A stretch of DNA of 25,141 nucleotides from an uncultured Streptococcus sp. (GCF_943912555.1 NZ_CALTUR010000008.1:1-25141), one strand, 5' to 3'. Counted from the first letter of the stretch, positions 1 through 8,195 are shown. The notes: generated by a model not told the origin, from the sequence alone. Numbers and translations are program-made.

Positions 1-99
1 TCAATGAAAATCAAAGAGCAAACTAGGAAACTAGCTGCAGGCTGTACTTGAGTACGGCAAGGCGACGTTGACGCAGTTTGAAGAGATTTTCGAAGAGTA
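1..99. repeat. RUP element, truncated by window edge
   Basis: The left end reads TCAATGAAAATC and the right end GATTTTCGAAGAGTA; these are imperfect inverted ends (ACTCAATGAAAATC against ACTCTTCGAAAATC after reverse complementing). The same element recurs at 9113-9214 with a few substitutions, and the first 3 bases (TAC) of this copy lie outside the window, so both copies are 102 bp. Ends, internal sequence and the TA at the border match the pneumococcal RUP family, thought to be mobilised in trans by IS630-Spn1 transposase. It contains no ORF and sits just before a terminator for an upstream gene. Confidence 0.88.
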
Positions 100-145
100 T
101 AAGAATGAATTAATCAAATCCAAACAGAGTCAATCGTTCGCAAGC

Positions 146-178
146 AGTCTATTTTTCTTGAAAAAATAGGCTTTTTTT
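146..178 (+). terminator. Rho-independent terminator of an upstream gene
   Basis: An 11-bp stem (AGTCTATTTTT with AAAAATAGGCT, one T-G wobble) with a 5-nt loop is followed by a T7 run. It lies between the RUP and the spx promoter, so it should end a plus-strand transcript entering from outside the window. Confidence 0.75.
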
Positions 179-189
179 CTAAAAATCCC

Positions 190-218
190 TAGTCAAGCGC
201 TTTATTTTTTTGTATAAT
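190..218 (+). promoter_or_regulatory. spx promoter
   Basis: A perfect -10 TATAAT (213-218) stands 17 bp after a weak -35 TAGTCA (190-195). The expected start site near 225 leaves a leader of about 28 nt before the spx ATG. Confidence 0.7.
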
Positions 219-252
219 AGAATTAGCAAAGTATAGATAAGAAGAGAAAAGC

Positions 253-654
253 ATGATTACACTATTTCTATCACCGAGCTGTACATCATGTCGTAAGGCG
301 AAGGCCTGGTTAGAGAAACATAAGGTTCCCTTTGTGGAACACAATATTATGACCAGCCCTTTAACAAGAAAAGAATTGCAACACATCCTTTCCTTGACCG
401 AAAATGGTACTGATGACATCATTTCAACTCGTTCAAAAATTTTTCAAAAATTGAATATTGATGTAGAGAGTATTTCGGTATCGGAGTTGCTTCATTTAAT
501 TGAGCAGTACCCTAGTCTTTTGCGTCGCCCAATTATTATCGATGCCAAACGTATGCAGATTGGTTTTAATGAAGATGAGATTCGTGCTTTTCTCCCTCGT
601 AGTTACCGTAAGCAAGAACTAAAAGAAGCAAGAATGAGAGCTGGTATTAGTTAA
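253..654 (+). CDS. spx: Spx-family redox-responsive transcriptional regulator
   Basis: A 133-residue ArsC/Spx-fold protein that binds the C-terminal domain of the RNA polymerase alpha subunit and redirects transcription under thiol or oxidative stress; cytoplasmic. The redox switch CTSC is at Cys10-Cys13, and the conserved RRPIIID block (Arg91-Arg92) and the YNEDEI-type block (FNEDEI, 105-110) are present. It looks close to B. subtilis Spx across its whole length, more so than a generic arsenate reductase-like protein. Streptococci usually carry two Spx paralogues (SpxA1 and SpxA2); sequence reading alone does not decide which this is. It has its own promoter at 190-218, and its TAA overlaps the next ATG by one base (TAATG), suggesting translational coupling. 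The following genes carry unrelated housekeeping functions. Confidence 0.93.
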
Positions 655-932
655 TGAACAAACAGTATAGTTACCCACTAGATTTGTCGTGGAGCACTGA
701 AGAACTTGCTTCAGTGCTTTCTTTTTTTAATGATGTTGAAGCTGCCTATGAAGGCAAGGTAGAGGCTAAAAAGTTACTGGACTCCTATAAGGGATTCAAG
801 GCGGTCGTGCCAAGCAAGAGTGAGGAGAAACGTTTGGGACGAGAATTTGAAACGGTTAGTGGCTATTCGCTTTACCGAGCAGTTCAGGCTGCCAAGGAAA
901 AAGGGGAAGGAAAGATTTCTCTTGGAAAGTAA
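654..932 (+). CDS. UPF0223 family protein (YktA-like)
   Basis: A 92-residue soluble protein with the family pattern [13 protein letters not shown] at its start, a central helix around [13 protein letters not shown], and a C-terminal block resembling [11 protein letters not shown]. The length is typical of UPF0223. The biochemical role of the family is not established, so no function is proposed. No signal peptide or membrane segment is visible. It starts within the spx stop codon (shared A at 654) and its last 11 bases overlap the next gene, so it is embedded in a translationally coupled run spx-UPF0223-phosphatase-methyltransferase. Confidence 0.85.
907..924 (+). promoter_or_regulatory. Ribosome binding site that selects a TTG start
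   Basis: AAGGAAAG (907-914) lies 7 nt before TTG 922-924, inside the end of the UPF0223 gene. The upstream in-frame ATG at 820 has no such site, and the extra 34 codons it would add overlap the UPF0223 gene and show no family similarity. Confidence 0.7.
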
Positions 933-1695
933 ATTTGAATTTGCTAAAGAGCTAATTAAGAAAGCAGGCCAGTACATCCTTGACCACATGCAGGAAGATT
1001 TGTGTGTTGAGACCAAGTCCTCTCCAACAGATTTGGTGACCAGACTGGACAAGGAAGTTCAAGAACTCTTGATTAGTGAGATTTTATCCCGTTATCCTGA
1101 GGATAAGATTTGCGCTGAAGAGGGTTGTCTGCGAGCTTCGGTTCAAGAGGGCAAGGTTTGGGTCATTGATCCCATTGATGGTACCAATAACTTTGTAGCC
1201 CAGCAGGAAGATTTTGCTGTCATGATGGCTTATTTTGAAAATGGTCGGGGACAGTTTGGTCTCATTTATGATGTGGTCAAGGGGGACTGTTATCACGGTG
1301 GTGGAGCCTTTCCAGTTTGTCTAAATGATAAGCCCCTAGCTCCCTTTAAAGCAAAACCACTTGGAGACTTTCTCATTGCAGGAAATAGTGGTATGCTGGA
1401 AACCAATGAATGGGGCTTGGCTGATTTGAGTCGAGCGGTCCTCGGTGTTCGTGTCTATGGGAGTGCGGCTATTAGTTTTGCCAAGATTTTATCAGGGCGT
1501 TTGTTGACCTATGTCACCTATCTGCAACCATGGGATTATGCGGCGGCTAGTATTTTAGGGGAAAGTCTGGGCTATCGGGTGGTGACTCTTTCTGGTGAAG
1601 ATCTTGATTTTCAAACCAGACAGCCTGTCATGATGGTGCCTCTTGAGATGCAGGAGGAAATTCAGTCCTATATTTATGAAAGGAAAAGAACTTAA
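922..1695 (+). CDS. Inositol monophosphatase family protein
   Basis: A 257-residue member of the Mg2+-dependent, Li+-sensitive phosphatase superfamily (IMPase/SuhB/CysQ type). Metal-binding residues are visible: the acidic pair in AEEG (Glu66-Glu67), the signature DPIDGTNNF (Asp83, Asp86, Thr88) and a C-terminal WDYAAA carrying the third acidic ligand. The substrate is uncertain; in this family it may be inositol phosphate, another sugar phosphate or 3'-phosphoadenosine phosphate. The start is TTG at 922 with a good Shine-Dalgarno; the longer frame opening at ATG 820 would add 34 residues without family similarity. It overlaps the UPF0223 gene by 11 nt, and its TAA directly abuts the next ATG. 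Cytoplasmic, no signal peptide. Confidence 0.87.
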
Positions 1696-3000
1696 ATGCA
1701 ATTTCCAGAAGGATTTGTTGAAAAATATGAAGAGATACTAGGAGATGAGGCAAGAGATTTTCTTGCCTCTTTTGAGGAGGAAGCGGTTTCGGCCTTTCGG
1801 GTCAATCCCTTAAAAGAGGAGCAACTTTCCTTTTCTAATCCTATTCCTCAAACCCCTTGGGGACATTATGGGAAGGTATCAGGGAAATCGCCTGAGCATG
1901 CTACAGGTTTAGTTTATTCGCAAGAACCCGCTGCTCAAATGGTGGCTCAGGTAGCCCAACCCAGTCCTGGAATGAAGGTCTTGGATTTGGCCGCTGCTCC
2001 AGGTGGTAAATCAACTCAGCTAGCAGCCTATCTAGCAGGGGAGGGGCTCCTTGTTTCCAACGAAATCTCAAGCAAACGGGCTAAGATTTTGGTTGAAAAC
2101 ATGGAGCGCTTTGGTGCGACAAATGTCGTGGTGACCAATGAATCTGCTGACCGCTTGGCCAAGGTCTTTAAAGGCTATTTTGACCTCATTGTCCTTGATG
2201 CCCCTTGCTCTGGTGAAGGAATGTTCCGTAAGCAGCCAGATGCTATGGACTATTGGAGCTTAGATTATCCGAGTCAATGTGCTAGTTTGCAAAGAGAAAT
2301 TCTAGCGGATGCGGTGAACATGCTAGTTGAAGGTGGTCGCTTGGTTTATTCAACCTGTACTTGGGCACCTGAGGAAAACGAAGAGATTGTCAATTGGCTG
2401 CTGGAAGAGTATGATTTTGATTTGTTGCCAGTAGAGCATATCAATGGAATGGTAGCTGGTATTGGCCTGCCAGAAACGGCTCGGATGTATCCTCATCAGT
2501 TTAAGGGAGAGGGTCAGTTTGTCGCTCATTTACAATTTAAAGGCGAAAATCTAGCACCAAAATGCAAGGCAAGTAAGAGCAATCTCAGCCGTGAACAAGT
2601 TGCCTTGTGGCAGGAATTTGCCCAAAAACACTTGAAAATCAATCTAAGGGGGATCTTGCAGACTTTTGGAGACCAACTCTATCTCTTGCCAGAACTTTTG
2701 CCAGATTTAGGGAAACTCAAGATTGCTCGGAATGGCCTGCATCTGGGTACCTTTAAGAAGAAACGCTTTGAACCCAGTTTCGCTCTTGGTCTAGCCTTGA
2801 AACCGAGTCAGGTCAAGCAATCAGTTGAAATTGACCCAGAAGCGTTTGTAAAGTATGTGGCTGGAGAAACCGTTCAGCTAGCGGAAAGTCTGCCAAATGG
2901 TTGGTACCAAGTTTTGGTTCAAGGAAATGGTTTAGGCTTTGCTAAGGTGACTGGAAATGTTTTGAAAAATTATTTTCCAAAAGGCCTCAGATTCAAGTGA
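1696..3000 (+). CDS. RsmF-type rRNA (cytosine-C5) methyltransferase
   Basis: A 434-residue SAM-dependent RNA m5C methyltransferase of the NOL1/NOP2/Sun group. The SAM motif VLDLAAAPGGKS is at about 95-106. Motif IV DAPCSGEGMF carries Cys171, and motif VI STCTWAPEENE carries Cys221; this two-cysteine arrangement (catalytic nucleophile and release cysteine) defines RNA m5C enzymes. The C-terminal third fits the extra RsmF C-terminal and PUA-like domains of the longer Gram-positive members. By family the likely target is 16S rRNA, but YebU/RsmF-like and tRNA-directed members cannot be told apart by eye. The ATG follows the previous stop with no gap, with GAAAGGAAA upstream inside the phosphatase gene. 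No terminator follows it. Confidence 0.9.
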   Translation: MQFPEGFVEKYEEILGDEARDFLASFEEEAVSAFRVNPLKEEQLSFSNPIPQTPWGHYGKVSGKSPEHATGLVYSQEPAAQMVAQVAQPSPGMKVLDLAAAPGGKSTQLAAYLAGEGLLVSNEISSKRAKILVENMERFGATNVVVTNESADRLAKVFKGYFDLIVLDAPCSGEGMFRKQPDAMDYWSLDYPSQCASLQREILADAVNMLVEGGRLVYSTCTWAPEENEEIVNWLLEEYDFDLLPVEHINGMVAGIGLPETARMYPHQFKGEGQFVAHLQFKGENLAPKCKASKSNLSREQVALWQEFAQKHLKINLRGILQTFGDQLYLLPELLPDLGKLKIARNGLHLGTFKKKRFEPSFALGLALKPSQVKQSVEIDPEAFVKYVAGETVQLAESLPNGWYQVLVQGNGLGFAKVTGNVLKNYFPKGLRFK

Positions 3001-3006
3001 AAATGC

Positions 3007-3035
3007 TAGTCAAAGTAGCTTGTCTATGTTATAGT
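3007..3035 (+). promoter_or_regulatory. Candidate promoter upstream of pst operon
   Basis: TAGTCA (3007-3012), a 17-bp spacer and TATAGT (3030-3035) give the same -35 hexamer and spacing as the spx promoter. The predicted start near 3042 would give a leader of about 180 nt for pstS, or a leaderless message for the small ORF at 3042. Confidence 0.45.
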
Positions 3036-3041
3036 GGAAGT

Positions 3042-3170
3042 ATGGATTTTTTTCAAATTGTCTTTCATTTTAAGTCAAAATTGGTGGAGATAGTAACTAA
3101 GCAAATTTCTAGTAAAACTAAGAGAAGAACTTCAGTTGGCTCCCAATTTCAAAAAGAAAAACATAAATAA
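3042..3170 (+). CDS. Possible 42-residue small protein, function unknown
   Basis: An ATG-to-TAA frame of 42 codons fills most of the gap between the methyltransferase gene and pstS. The protein has a hydrophobic, Phe-rich start (MDFFQIVFHF) and a strongly basic second half with many Lys and Arg. Its ATG coincides with the predicted start site of the promoter at 3007-3035, so it would be translated leaderless; GGAAG at 3036-3040 is too close to act as a normal ribosome binding site and would lie upstream of the RNA start. I recognise no family. It could equally be untranslated pstS leader. Confidence 0.3.
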   Translation: MDFFQIVFHFKSKLVEIVTKQISSKTKRRTSVGSQFQKEKHK

Positions 3171-3174
3171 ATAG

Positions 3175-3203
3175 TTGAAAAAATTCACAGCATTCACCAT
3201 TAT
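3175..3203 (+). promoter_or_regulatory. Second candidate pst promoter with TTCAC repeats
   Basis: TTGAAA (3175-3180), 17 bp and CATTAT (3198-3203) resemble a promoter, but the start site would fall on the pstS ribosome binding site (AAGGAG, 3209-3214), which is too close. Between the hexamers lie two TTCAC repeats (3184-3188 and 3193-3197) 9 bp apart that could be a regulator half-site pair. Confidence 0.25.
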
Positions 3204-3220
3204 TTTCAAGGAGAAAAACA

Positions 3221-4099
3221 GTGAAAAAAAGGAAAAAACTCGCCCTATCCCTTGCGGCTCTTTTGCTAGCAGGTTCTTTGGCGGGATGTGCTAGCTGGAT
3301 TGATCGTGGAGAATCCATGACAGCTGTTGGCTCAACAGCTCTTCAGCCCTTGGTCGAAGCAGCAGCAGATGAATTTGGCTCTATGCACGTTGGAAAAACA
3401 GTCAACGTCCAAGGTGGAGGATCTGGTACAGGTCTGTCTCAGGTTCAGTCTGGAGCCGTTGATGTAGGAAATTCAGACGTATTTGCAGAGGAAAAAGACG
3501 GTATCAACGCATCCGCTCTAGTGGACCATAAGGTTGCTGTAGCGGGCTTGGCAGTGATTGTAAATAAGGAAGTTGATGTTGAAAATCTGACAACTGAACA
3601 ACTCCGTAGCATCTTCACAGGTCAAGTGACCAACTGGAAAGAGGTTGGGGGGAAAGACCTAGCCATTTCCATTATCAACCGCGCGGCAAGTTCTGGTTCG
3701 CGTGCAACCTTTGATAGTGTTATCATGGATGGTCAATCTGCCGTGCAGAGTCAAGAACAGGATTCAAATGGGATGGTCAAAAACATTGTTTCTCAGACAC
3801 CAGGAGCCATTTCTTACCTAGCCTTTGCCTATGTGGATGACTCGGTTAAACGCATGAAGTTGAATGGCTATGAGCCGATTTCAGAAAATGTTACAAGTAA
3901 TAACTGGCCTTTGTGGTCTTACGAACACATGTACACACTAGGTCAGCCCAATGAATTGGTGGCAGAATTTCTCAACTTTGTCCTCTCAGATGAAGCACAA
4001 AGTGGAATCGTTAAGGGAATGGGCTATATTTCTGTTAAGGAAATGAAGGTTGAAAAAGATGCTGTAGGAACAGTGACAGCACTAGAAGGGAGTCACTAA
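3221..4099 (+). CDS. pstS: PstS, phosphate-binding lipoprotein of Pst transporter
   Basis: A 292-residue extracytoplasmic phosphate-binding protein that hands inorganic phosphate to the PstCA channel. A lipoprotein signal peptide with lipobox LAGC places the lipidated cysteine at Cys23. GSTALQPL near the mature N-terminus and SGSRATFD in the middle are the phosphate-binding loops of the PstS family. The start is GTG at 3221, with AAGGAG (3209-3214) 6 nt upstream. It is first in pstS-pstC-pstA-pstB-pstB-phoU, and its TAA overlaps the pstC ATG by one base. No two-component regulator gene is adjacent. As I recall, pneumococcus has two Pst loci, one of them near-constitutive and not next to pnpRS; this looks like that one. 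Confidence 0.95.
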   Translation: MKKRKKLALSLAALLLAGSLAGCASWIDRGESMTAVGSTALQPLVEAAADEFGSMHVGKTVNVQGGGSGTGLSQVQSGAVDVGNSDVFAEEKDGINASALVDHKVAVAGLAVIVNKEVDVENLTTEQLRSIFTGQVTNWKEVGGKDLAISIINRAASSGSRATFDSVIMDGQSAVQSQEQDSNGMVKNIVSQTPGAISYLAFAYVDDSVKRMKLNGYEPISENVTSNNWPLWSYEHMYTLGQPNELVAEFLNFVLSDEAQSGIVKGMGYISVKEMKVEKDAVGTVTALEGSH

Positions 4100-5016
4100 T
4101 GAATCAAGAAGAATTAGCTAAAAAATTACTTTCTCCCTCAAAGAACTCTCGTCTAGAGAAATTAGGAAGAGGCTTGACTTTTGCCTGTCTATCTTTGATC
4201 GTCATCATTGTGGCCATGATTTTAATCTTCGTAGCCCAAAAAGGCTTGTCGACCTTCTTTGTCAATGGAGTTAATATCTTTGATTTCCTCTTTGGCCAAA
4301 CTTGGAATCCTTCAGGTAAGCAATTTGGTGCCCTTCCTATGATTTTGGGTTCCTTTATTGTCACAATCCTATCAGCCCTTATCGCAACTCCTTTTGCCAT
4401 TGGTGCGGCAGTCTTTATGACTGAAGTCTCACCAAAAGGTGCTAGAATCTTGCAACCAGCCATTGAATTGCTGGTCGGGATTCCTTCAGTAGTGTATGGA
4501 TTTATCGGTTTGCAGGTCGTAGTTCCCTTTGTCCGCAGCGTCTTTGGTGGAACTGGTTTTGGAATCTTGTCAGGGATTTTCGTTCTCTTTGTCATGATCT
4601 TACCGACGGTAACCTTTATGACAACGGATAGCTTGCGTGCGGTGCCTCGTCACTACCGCGAAGCTAGTTTGGCTATGGGGGCCACTCGTTGGCAAACCAT
4701 CTGGCGCGTGACCTTGAAGGCAGCGCGTTCAGGGATTTTCACAGCAGTGGTCTTTGGGATGGCGCGTGCCTTTGGTGAGGCCTTGGCCATTCAGATGGTG
4801 GTCGGAAACTCAGCCGTTGTTCCAACTTCATTGACAACACCTGCTGCGACCTTGACCTCTGTTTTGACCATGGGTATCGGAAATACCGTTATGGGAACCG
4901 TTGACAATAACGTTCTTTGGTCACTGGCCTTAGTTTTGCTCTTGATGAGTTTGGCCTTCAACAGTGTCATTAAATTGATTACGAAAGAAAGAGGAAAGAA
5001 AAACTATGCACGCTAA
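4099..5016 (+). CDS. pstC: PstC, phosphate ABC transporter permease
   Basis: A 305-residue integral membrane protein with about six hydrophobic segments and a cytoplasmic N-terminus. The coupling (EAA) loop is visible as YREASLAMGATRWQTIW in the second half; it docks on the PstB ATPase. PstC and PstA together form the phosphate channel. The start ATG shares one base with the pstS stop, and the last 11 bases overlap pstA, so the three genes should be translationally coupled. Length and hydrophobic pattern are normal for PstC. Confidence 0.94.
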   Translation: MNQEELAKKLLSPSKNSRLEKLGRGLTFACLSLIVIIVAMILIFVAQKGLSTFFVNGVNIFDFLFGQTWNPSGKQFGALPMILGSFIVTILSALIATPFAIGAAVFMTEVSPKGARILQPAIELLVGIPSVVYGFIGLQVVVPFVRSVFGGTGFGILSGIFVLFVMILPTVTFMTTDSLRAVPRHYREASLAMGATRWQTIWRVTLKAARSGIFTAVVFGMARAFGEALAIQMVVGNSAVVPTSLTTPAATLTSVLTMGIGNTVMGTVDNNVLWSLALVLLLMSLAFNSVIKLITKERGKKNYAR

Positions 5017-5890
5017 GAAATTAGATAAAATTGCAACAGCTGTCCTCTACTCGATTGCAGGAATTATCGTTGCCATCTTGGCATCCTTGATTCTTTATAT
5101 CTTGGTTCGTGGTTTGCCCCACATCTCTTGGTCTTTCTTGACTGGCAAATCATCTTCTTACCAAGCAGGTGGAGGGATTGGAATTCAGCTCTATAATTCC
5201 TTCTTCCTTTTGGTCATCACCTTGATTATCTCTGTACCCTTGTCTATGGGAGCTGGGATTTTCCTAGCTGAATATGCAAAAAAGGGTCCTGTGACCAACT
5301 TTGTCAGAACCTGTATTGAGATCTTGTCTTCATTGCCATCTGTGGTTGTAGGTCTCTTTGGTTACTTGATCTTTGTTGTTCAGTTTGAGTATGGATTTTC
5401 AATCATTTCAGGGGCCTTGGCCTTGACAGTCTTTAACCTGCCTCAGATGACTCGTAATGTTGAAGATAGCTTAAAGCATGTTCACCATACGCAACGTGAG
5501 GCTGGCTTAGCTTTGGGGATTTCACGCTGGGAGACTGTTGTCCATGTCGTGATTCCAGAAGCCCTTCCAGGTATTGTAACGGGTGTCGTCTTGGCCTCTG
5601 GTCGTATCTTTGGTGAGGCTGCTGCTCTTATCTATACTGCAGGGCAATCTGCACCAGCACTAGACTGGTCTAATTGGAATATTCTCAGTGTTACCAGTCC
5701 AATTTCCATCTTCCGTCAAGCTGAAACCTTGGCAGTACATATCTGGAAAGTTAACAGTGAAGGAACCATTCCAGATGGAACCATCGTATCAGCAGGTTCT
5801 GCAGCAGTTCTCTTGATTTTTATCTTGATCTTTAACTTTGGAGCCCGCAAACTCGGAAGCTATTTACATAAGAAATTAACCGCTGCCTAA
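5006..5890 (+). CDS. pstA: PstA, phosphate ABC transporter permease
   Basis: A 294-residue membrane protein, partner of PstC, with about six transmembrane segments. Its EAA loop reads QREAGLALGISRWETV, followed by a proline in VIPEALPG as usual for PstA. The GEAAALIYTAG stretch after it is characteristic of phosphate permeases. The start ATG lies inside the end of pstC; the stop at 5890 is followed by a ribosome binding site (AAAGGAG) for the first pstB. No abnormal features are seen. Confidence 0.94.
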   Translation: MHAKKLDKIATAVLYSIAGIIVAILASLILYILVRGLPHISWSFLTGKSSSYQAGGGIGIQLYNSFFLLVITLIISVPLSMGAGIFLAEYAKKGPVTNFVRTCIEILSSLPSVVVGLFGYLIFVVQFEYGFSIISGALALTVFNLPQMTRNVEDSLKHVHHTQREAGLALGISRWETVVHVVIPEALPGIVTGVVLASGRIFGEAAALIYTAGQSAPALDWSNWNILSVTSPISIFRQAETLAVHIWKVNSEGTIPDGTIVSAGSAAVLLIFILIFNFGARKLGSYLHKKLTAA

Positions 5891-5900
5891 AGGAGAAGCC

Positions 5901-6704
5901 ATGTCAAAATATAATTGGGATGAAAAGCATATCATCACCTTTCCTGAAGAGAAAGTGGCCCTCTCTACTAAGGATTTACATGTTTACTACGGTAAAAAAG
6001 AGTCCATCAAGGGCATCGATATGCAATTTGAAAAAAATAAAATTACAGCCTTAATTGGCCCTTCTGGTTCAGGGAAATCTACCTACCTTCGCAGTCTCAA
6101 CCGTATGAATGATACCATTGATATTGCCAAGGTCACAGGTCAAATCCTCTATCAAGGAATCGACGTCAACCGTCCAGAAATCAATGTTTATGAGATGCGT
6201 AAACACATCGGAATGGTCTTCCAACGACCAAATCCTTTTGCCAAGTCTATCTACCGCAATATCACTTTTGCTCATGAACGAGCAGGTGTTAAGGACAAGC
6301 AAGTCTTGGATGAAATTGTGGAAACCTCTCTTCGTCAAGCTGCCCTTTGGGATCAGGTCAAAGACGATTTGCACAAGTCAGCCTTAACCCTTTCAGGTGG
6401 TCAGCAGCAACGTCTCTGTATCGCTCGAGCTATCTCTGTTAAACCAGATATCCTCTTGATGGATGAGCCGGCATCAGCCTTGGACCCAATTGCGACAGCC
6501 CAGCTGGAAGAAACCATGTTGGAATTGAAGAAGAACTTTACTATCATCATCGTGACCCACAGTATGCAGCAGGCTGCGCGTGCTAGTGACTACACAGGAT
6601 TTTTCTACTTGGGTGACTTGATCGAGTATGATAAGACGTCTAATATTTTCCAAAATGCTAAACTGCAGTCAACCAATGACTACGTAACAGGACACTTTGG
6701 ATAG
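5901..6704 (+). CDS. pstB: PstB, phosphate transporter ATPase (first copy)
   Basis: A 267-residue cytoplasmic ABC ATPase that powers PstCA. All catalytic elements are intact: Walker A GPSGSGKS (53-60), Q-loop in MVFQRPNPF, signature LSGGQQQR (164-171), Walker B ILLMDEP with Glu189, D-loop SALDP, and H-loop His220 in VTHSMQQ. A short N-terminal extension of about 20 residues precedes the core compared with the second copy. It starts 10 nt after pstA and is followed 12 nt later by a second pstB. Two pstB genes in tandem are common in streptococci and lactobacilli and may form a heterodimer. Confidence 0.95.
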   Translation: MSKYNWDEKHIITFPEEKVALSTKDLHVYYGKKESIKGIDMQFEKNKITALIGPSGSGKSTYLRSLNRMNDTIDIAKVTGQILYQGIDVNRPEINVYEMRKHIGMVFQRPNPFAKSIYRNITFAHERAGVKDKQVLDEIVETSLRQAALWDQVKDDLHKSALTLSGGQQQRLCIARAISVKPDILLMDEPASALDPIATAQLEETMLELKKNFTIIIVTHSMQQAARASDYTGFFYLGDLIEYDKTSNIFQNAKLQSTNDYVTGHFG

Positions 6705-6716
6705 AAAGGAAACAGT

Positions 6717-7475
6717 ATGACAGAAGCGATTTTACAGGTGTCAGACCTGTCCGTTTACTACAATCAAAAAAAGGCCTTGAATAGTGTTTCCCTATCTTTC
6801 CAACCCAAGGAAATTACAGCTTTGATCGGTCCATCTGGATCAGGGAAATCAACCCTCCTCAAGGCTATCAACCGCATGGGAGACCTCAATCCAGAGGTGA
6901 CCACAACTGGTTCGGTGGTTTACAACGGCCACAACATCTACAGTCCACGTACTGATACAGTTGAATTGCGGAAGGAAATCGGTATGGTTTTCCAACAACC
7001 AAATCCCTTCCCTATGTCTATCTACGAAAATGTTGTTTATGGGCTTCGTATCAATGGAGTTAAGGACAAGCAAGTTCTGGATGAAGCGGTAGAAAAAGCC
7101 TTGCAACGAGCTTCTATCTGGGATGAGGTCAAGGACCGCTTGCATGATTCAGCTATCGGGCTTTCAGGTGGACAACAGCAACGTGTTTGTGTTGCCCGTG
7201 TCTTGGCAACCAGTCCTAAAATCATTCTCTTGGATGAACCGACTTCAGCCTTGGACCCTATCTCGGCTGGTAAGATTGAGGAAACCTTGTATGGTTTAAA
7301 AGATAAATACACCATGCTCTTGGTTACGCGTTCCATGCAACAAGCTTCTCGTATCTCTGACAAGACAGGATTTTTCCTAGCTGGAGATTTGATCGAGTTT
7401 AACGATACTAAGAAGATCTTCCTCAACCCACAACATAAGGAAACAGAAGATTATATTTCAGGAAAATTTGGATAA
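6717..7475 (+). CDS. pstB: PstB, phosphate transporter ATPase (second copy, H-loop Arg)
   Basis: A 252-residue PstB paralogue with Walker [10 protein letters not shown] (38-46), Q-loop MVFQQPNPF, signature LSGGQQQR (149-156) and Walker B IILLDEP with Glu174. The H-loop reads VTRSMQQ: Arg205 (codon CGT, 7329-7331) replaces the usual switch histidine, which the first copy keeps as His220. If the two form a heterodimer, one of the two composite ATP sites would lack this histidine, as in asymmetric ABC systems. The ORF is otherwise full length and undisturbed, so it does not look like a decaying gene. AAGGAAAC precedes its ATG; phoU follows directly. Confidence 0.94.
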   Translation: MTEAILQVSDLSVYYNQKKALNSVSLSFQPKEITALIGPSGSGKSTLLKAINRMGDLNPEVTTTGSVVYNGHNIYSPRTDTVELRKEIGMVFQQPNPFPMSIYENVVYGLRINGVKDKQVLDEAVEKALQRASIWDEVKDRLHDSAIGLSGGQQQRVCVARVLATSPKIILLDEPTSALDPISAGKIEETLYGLKDKYTMLLVTRSMQQASRISDKTGFFLAGDLIEFNDTKKIFLNPQHKETEDYISGKFG

Positions 7476-7486
7476 GGAGATAAATG

Positions 7487-8140
7487 ATGTTACGTTCTCA
7501 ATTTGAAGAAGATTTAGAGAAATTGCACAACCAGTTCTATGCTATGGGACAGGAAGTGCTATCCCAAATCAATCGTACGGTACGTGCCTTTGTTACGCAT
7601 GACCGTGATTTGGCCAAAGAAGTCATCGAAGACGATGCAGAGGTAAACGAATACGAGGTGAAATTGGAGAAGAAATCATTTGAAATGATTGCCCTTCAAC
7701 AACCAGTTTCTCAAGACTTGCGTACTGTTCTAACAGTCTTAAAAGCCGTATCTGACTTGGAGCGTATGGGGGATCATGCCGTTTCCATTGCAAAAGCAGC
7801 CATTCGTATGAAGGGGGAGCAACGTATCCCAGCTGTTGAAGAAGAAATCAAGAGAATGGGTCGCGATGTCAAGAACTTCGTTGAAGCAGCCCTTGAACTC
7901 TATCTGAATGGTTCAGTGGATCAGGCCTATGAAGTAGCAGCCATGGACGAAAAAATCAACCATTACTTTGATAGCATTCGTGACTTGGCTACGGAAGAAA
8001 TCAAGAAAAATCCAGATGCTATCGTTACAGGTCGTGATTACTTCCAAGTGATTGCCTTTTTGGAACGTATTGGAGACTATGCCAAGAATATCTGTGAATG
8101 GGTTGTTTACTTTGAAACAGGTAAGATTGTCGAACTATAA
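7487..8140 (+). CDS. phoU: PhoU, phosphate transport accessory/regulatory protein
   Basis: A 217-residue all-helical cytoplasmic protein built of two three-helix repeats. Each repeat has the metal-binding pattern: DLERMGDHA in the first and FLERIGDYAKN in the second. PhoU restrains Pst uptake and, where present, signals phosphate sufficiency to a PhoR-type kinase. Two consecutive ATG codons (7484 and 7487) are possible; the ribosome binding site AAGGAG (7474-7479) is 4 nt from the first and 7 nt from the second, so I chose the second. It ends the pst operon, before a strong terminator at 8160-8195. Its gene neighbours support regulation of this local transporter. Confidence 0.94.
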   Translation: MLRSQFEEDLEKLHNQFYAMGQEVLSQINRTVRAFVTHDRDLAKEVIEDDAEVNEYEVKLEKKSFEMIALQQPVSQDLRTVLTVLKAVSDLERMGDHAVSIAKAAIRMKGEQRIPAVEEEIKRMGRDVKNFVEAALELYLNGSVDQAYEVAAMDEKINHYFDSIRDLATEEIKKNPDAIVTGRDYFQVIAFLERIGDYAKNICEWVVYFETGKIVEL

Positions 8141-8159
8141 AATAGATTTATTCTGTATA

Positions 8160-8195
8160 AAAAGGAGCTTGAAATCAACCGACAGCTCCTTTTTT
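8160..8195 (+). terminator. Terminator of pst-phoU operon
   Basis: A perfect 10-bp stem AAAAGGAGCT with AGCTCCTTTT encloses a 14-nt loop and ends in a T6-7 run. It is the first terminator found after 3001, which supports pstS-phoU as one transcript. Confidence 0.88.

Noticed and set aside
820..921. N-terminal extension of the phosphatase gene from ATG 820
   Set aside because: It lies entirely inside the UPF0223 gene in another frame, adds residues without family similarity, and has no ribosome binding site; TTG 922 has a good one.
4104..4595. 163-codon open frame on the minus strand inside pstC
   Set aside because: It is antisense to a clear permease gene, has no ribosome binding site or promoter that I can see, and its translation is low-complexity and Lys/Thr/Pro-rich as expected of a shadow frame.
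7037..7426. 129-codon open frame antisense to the second pstB
   Set aside because: It mirrors a strongly conserved ABC ATPase gene; its composition reflects codon bias on the other strand and no family is recognised.
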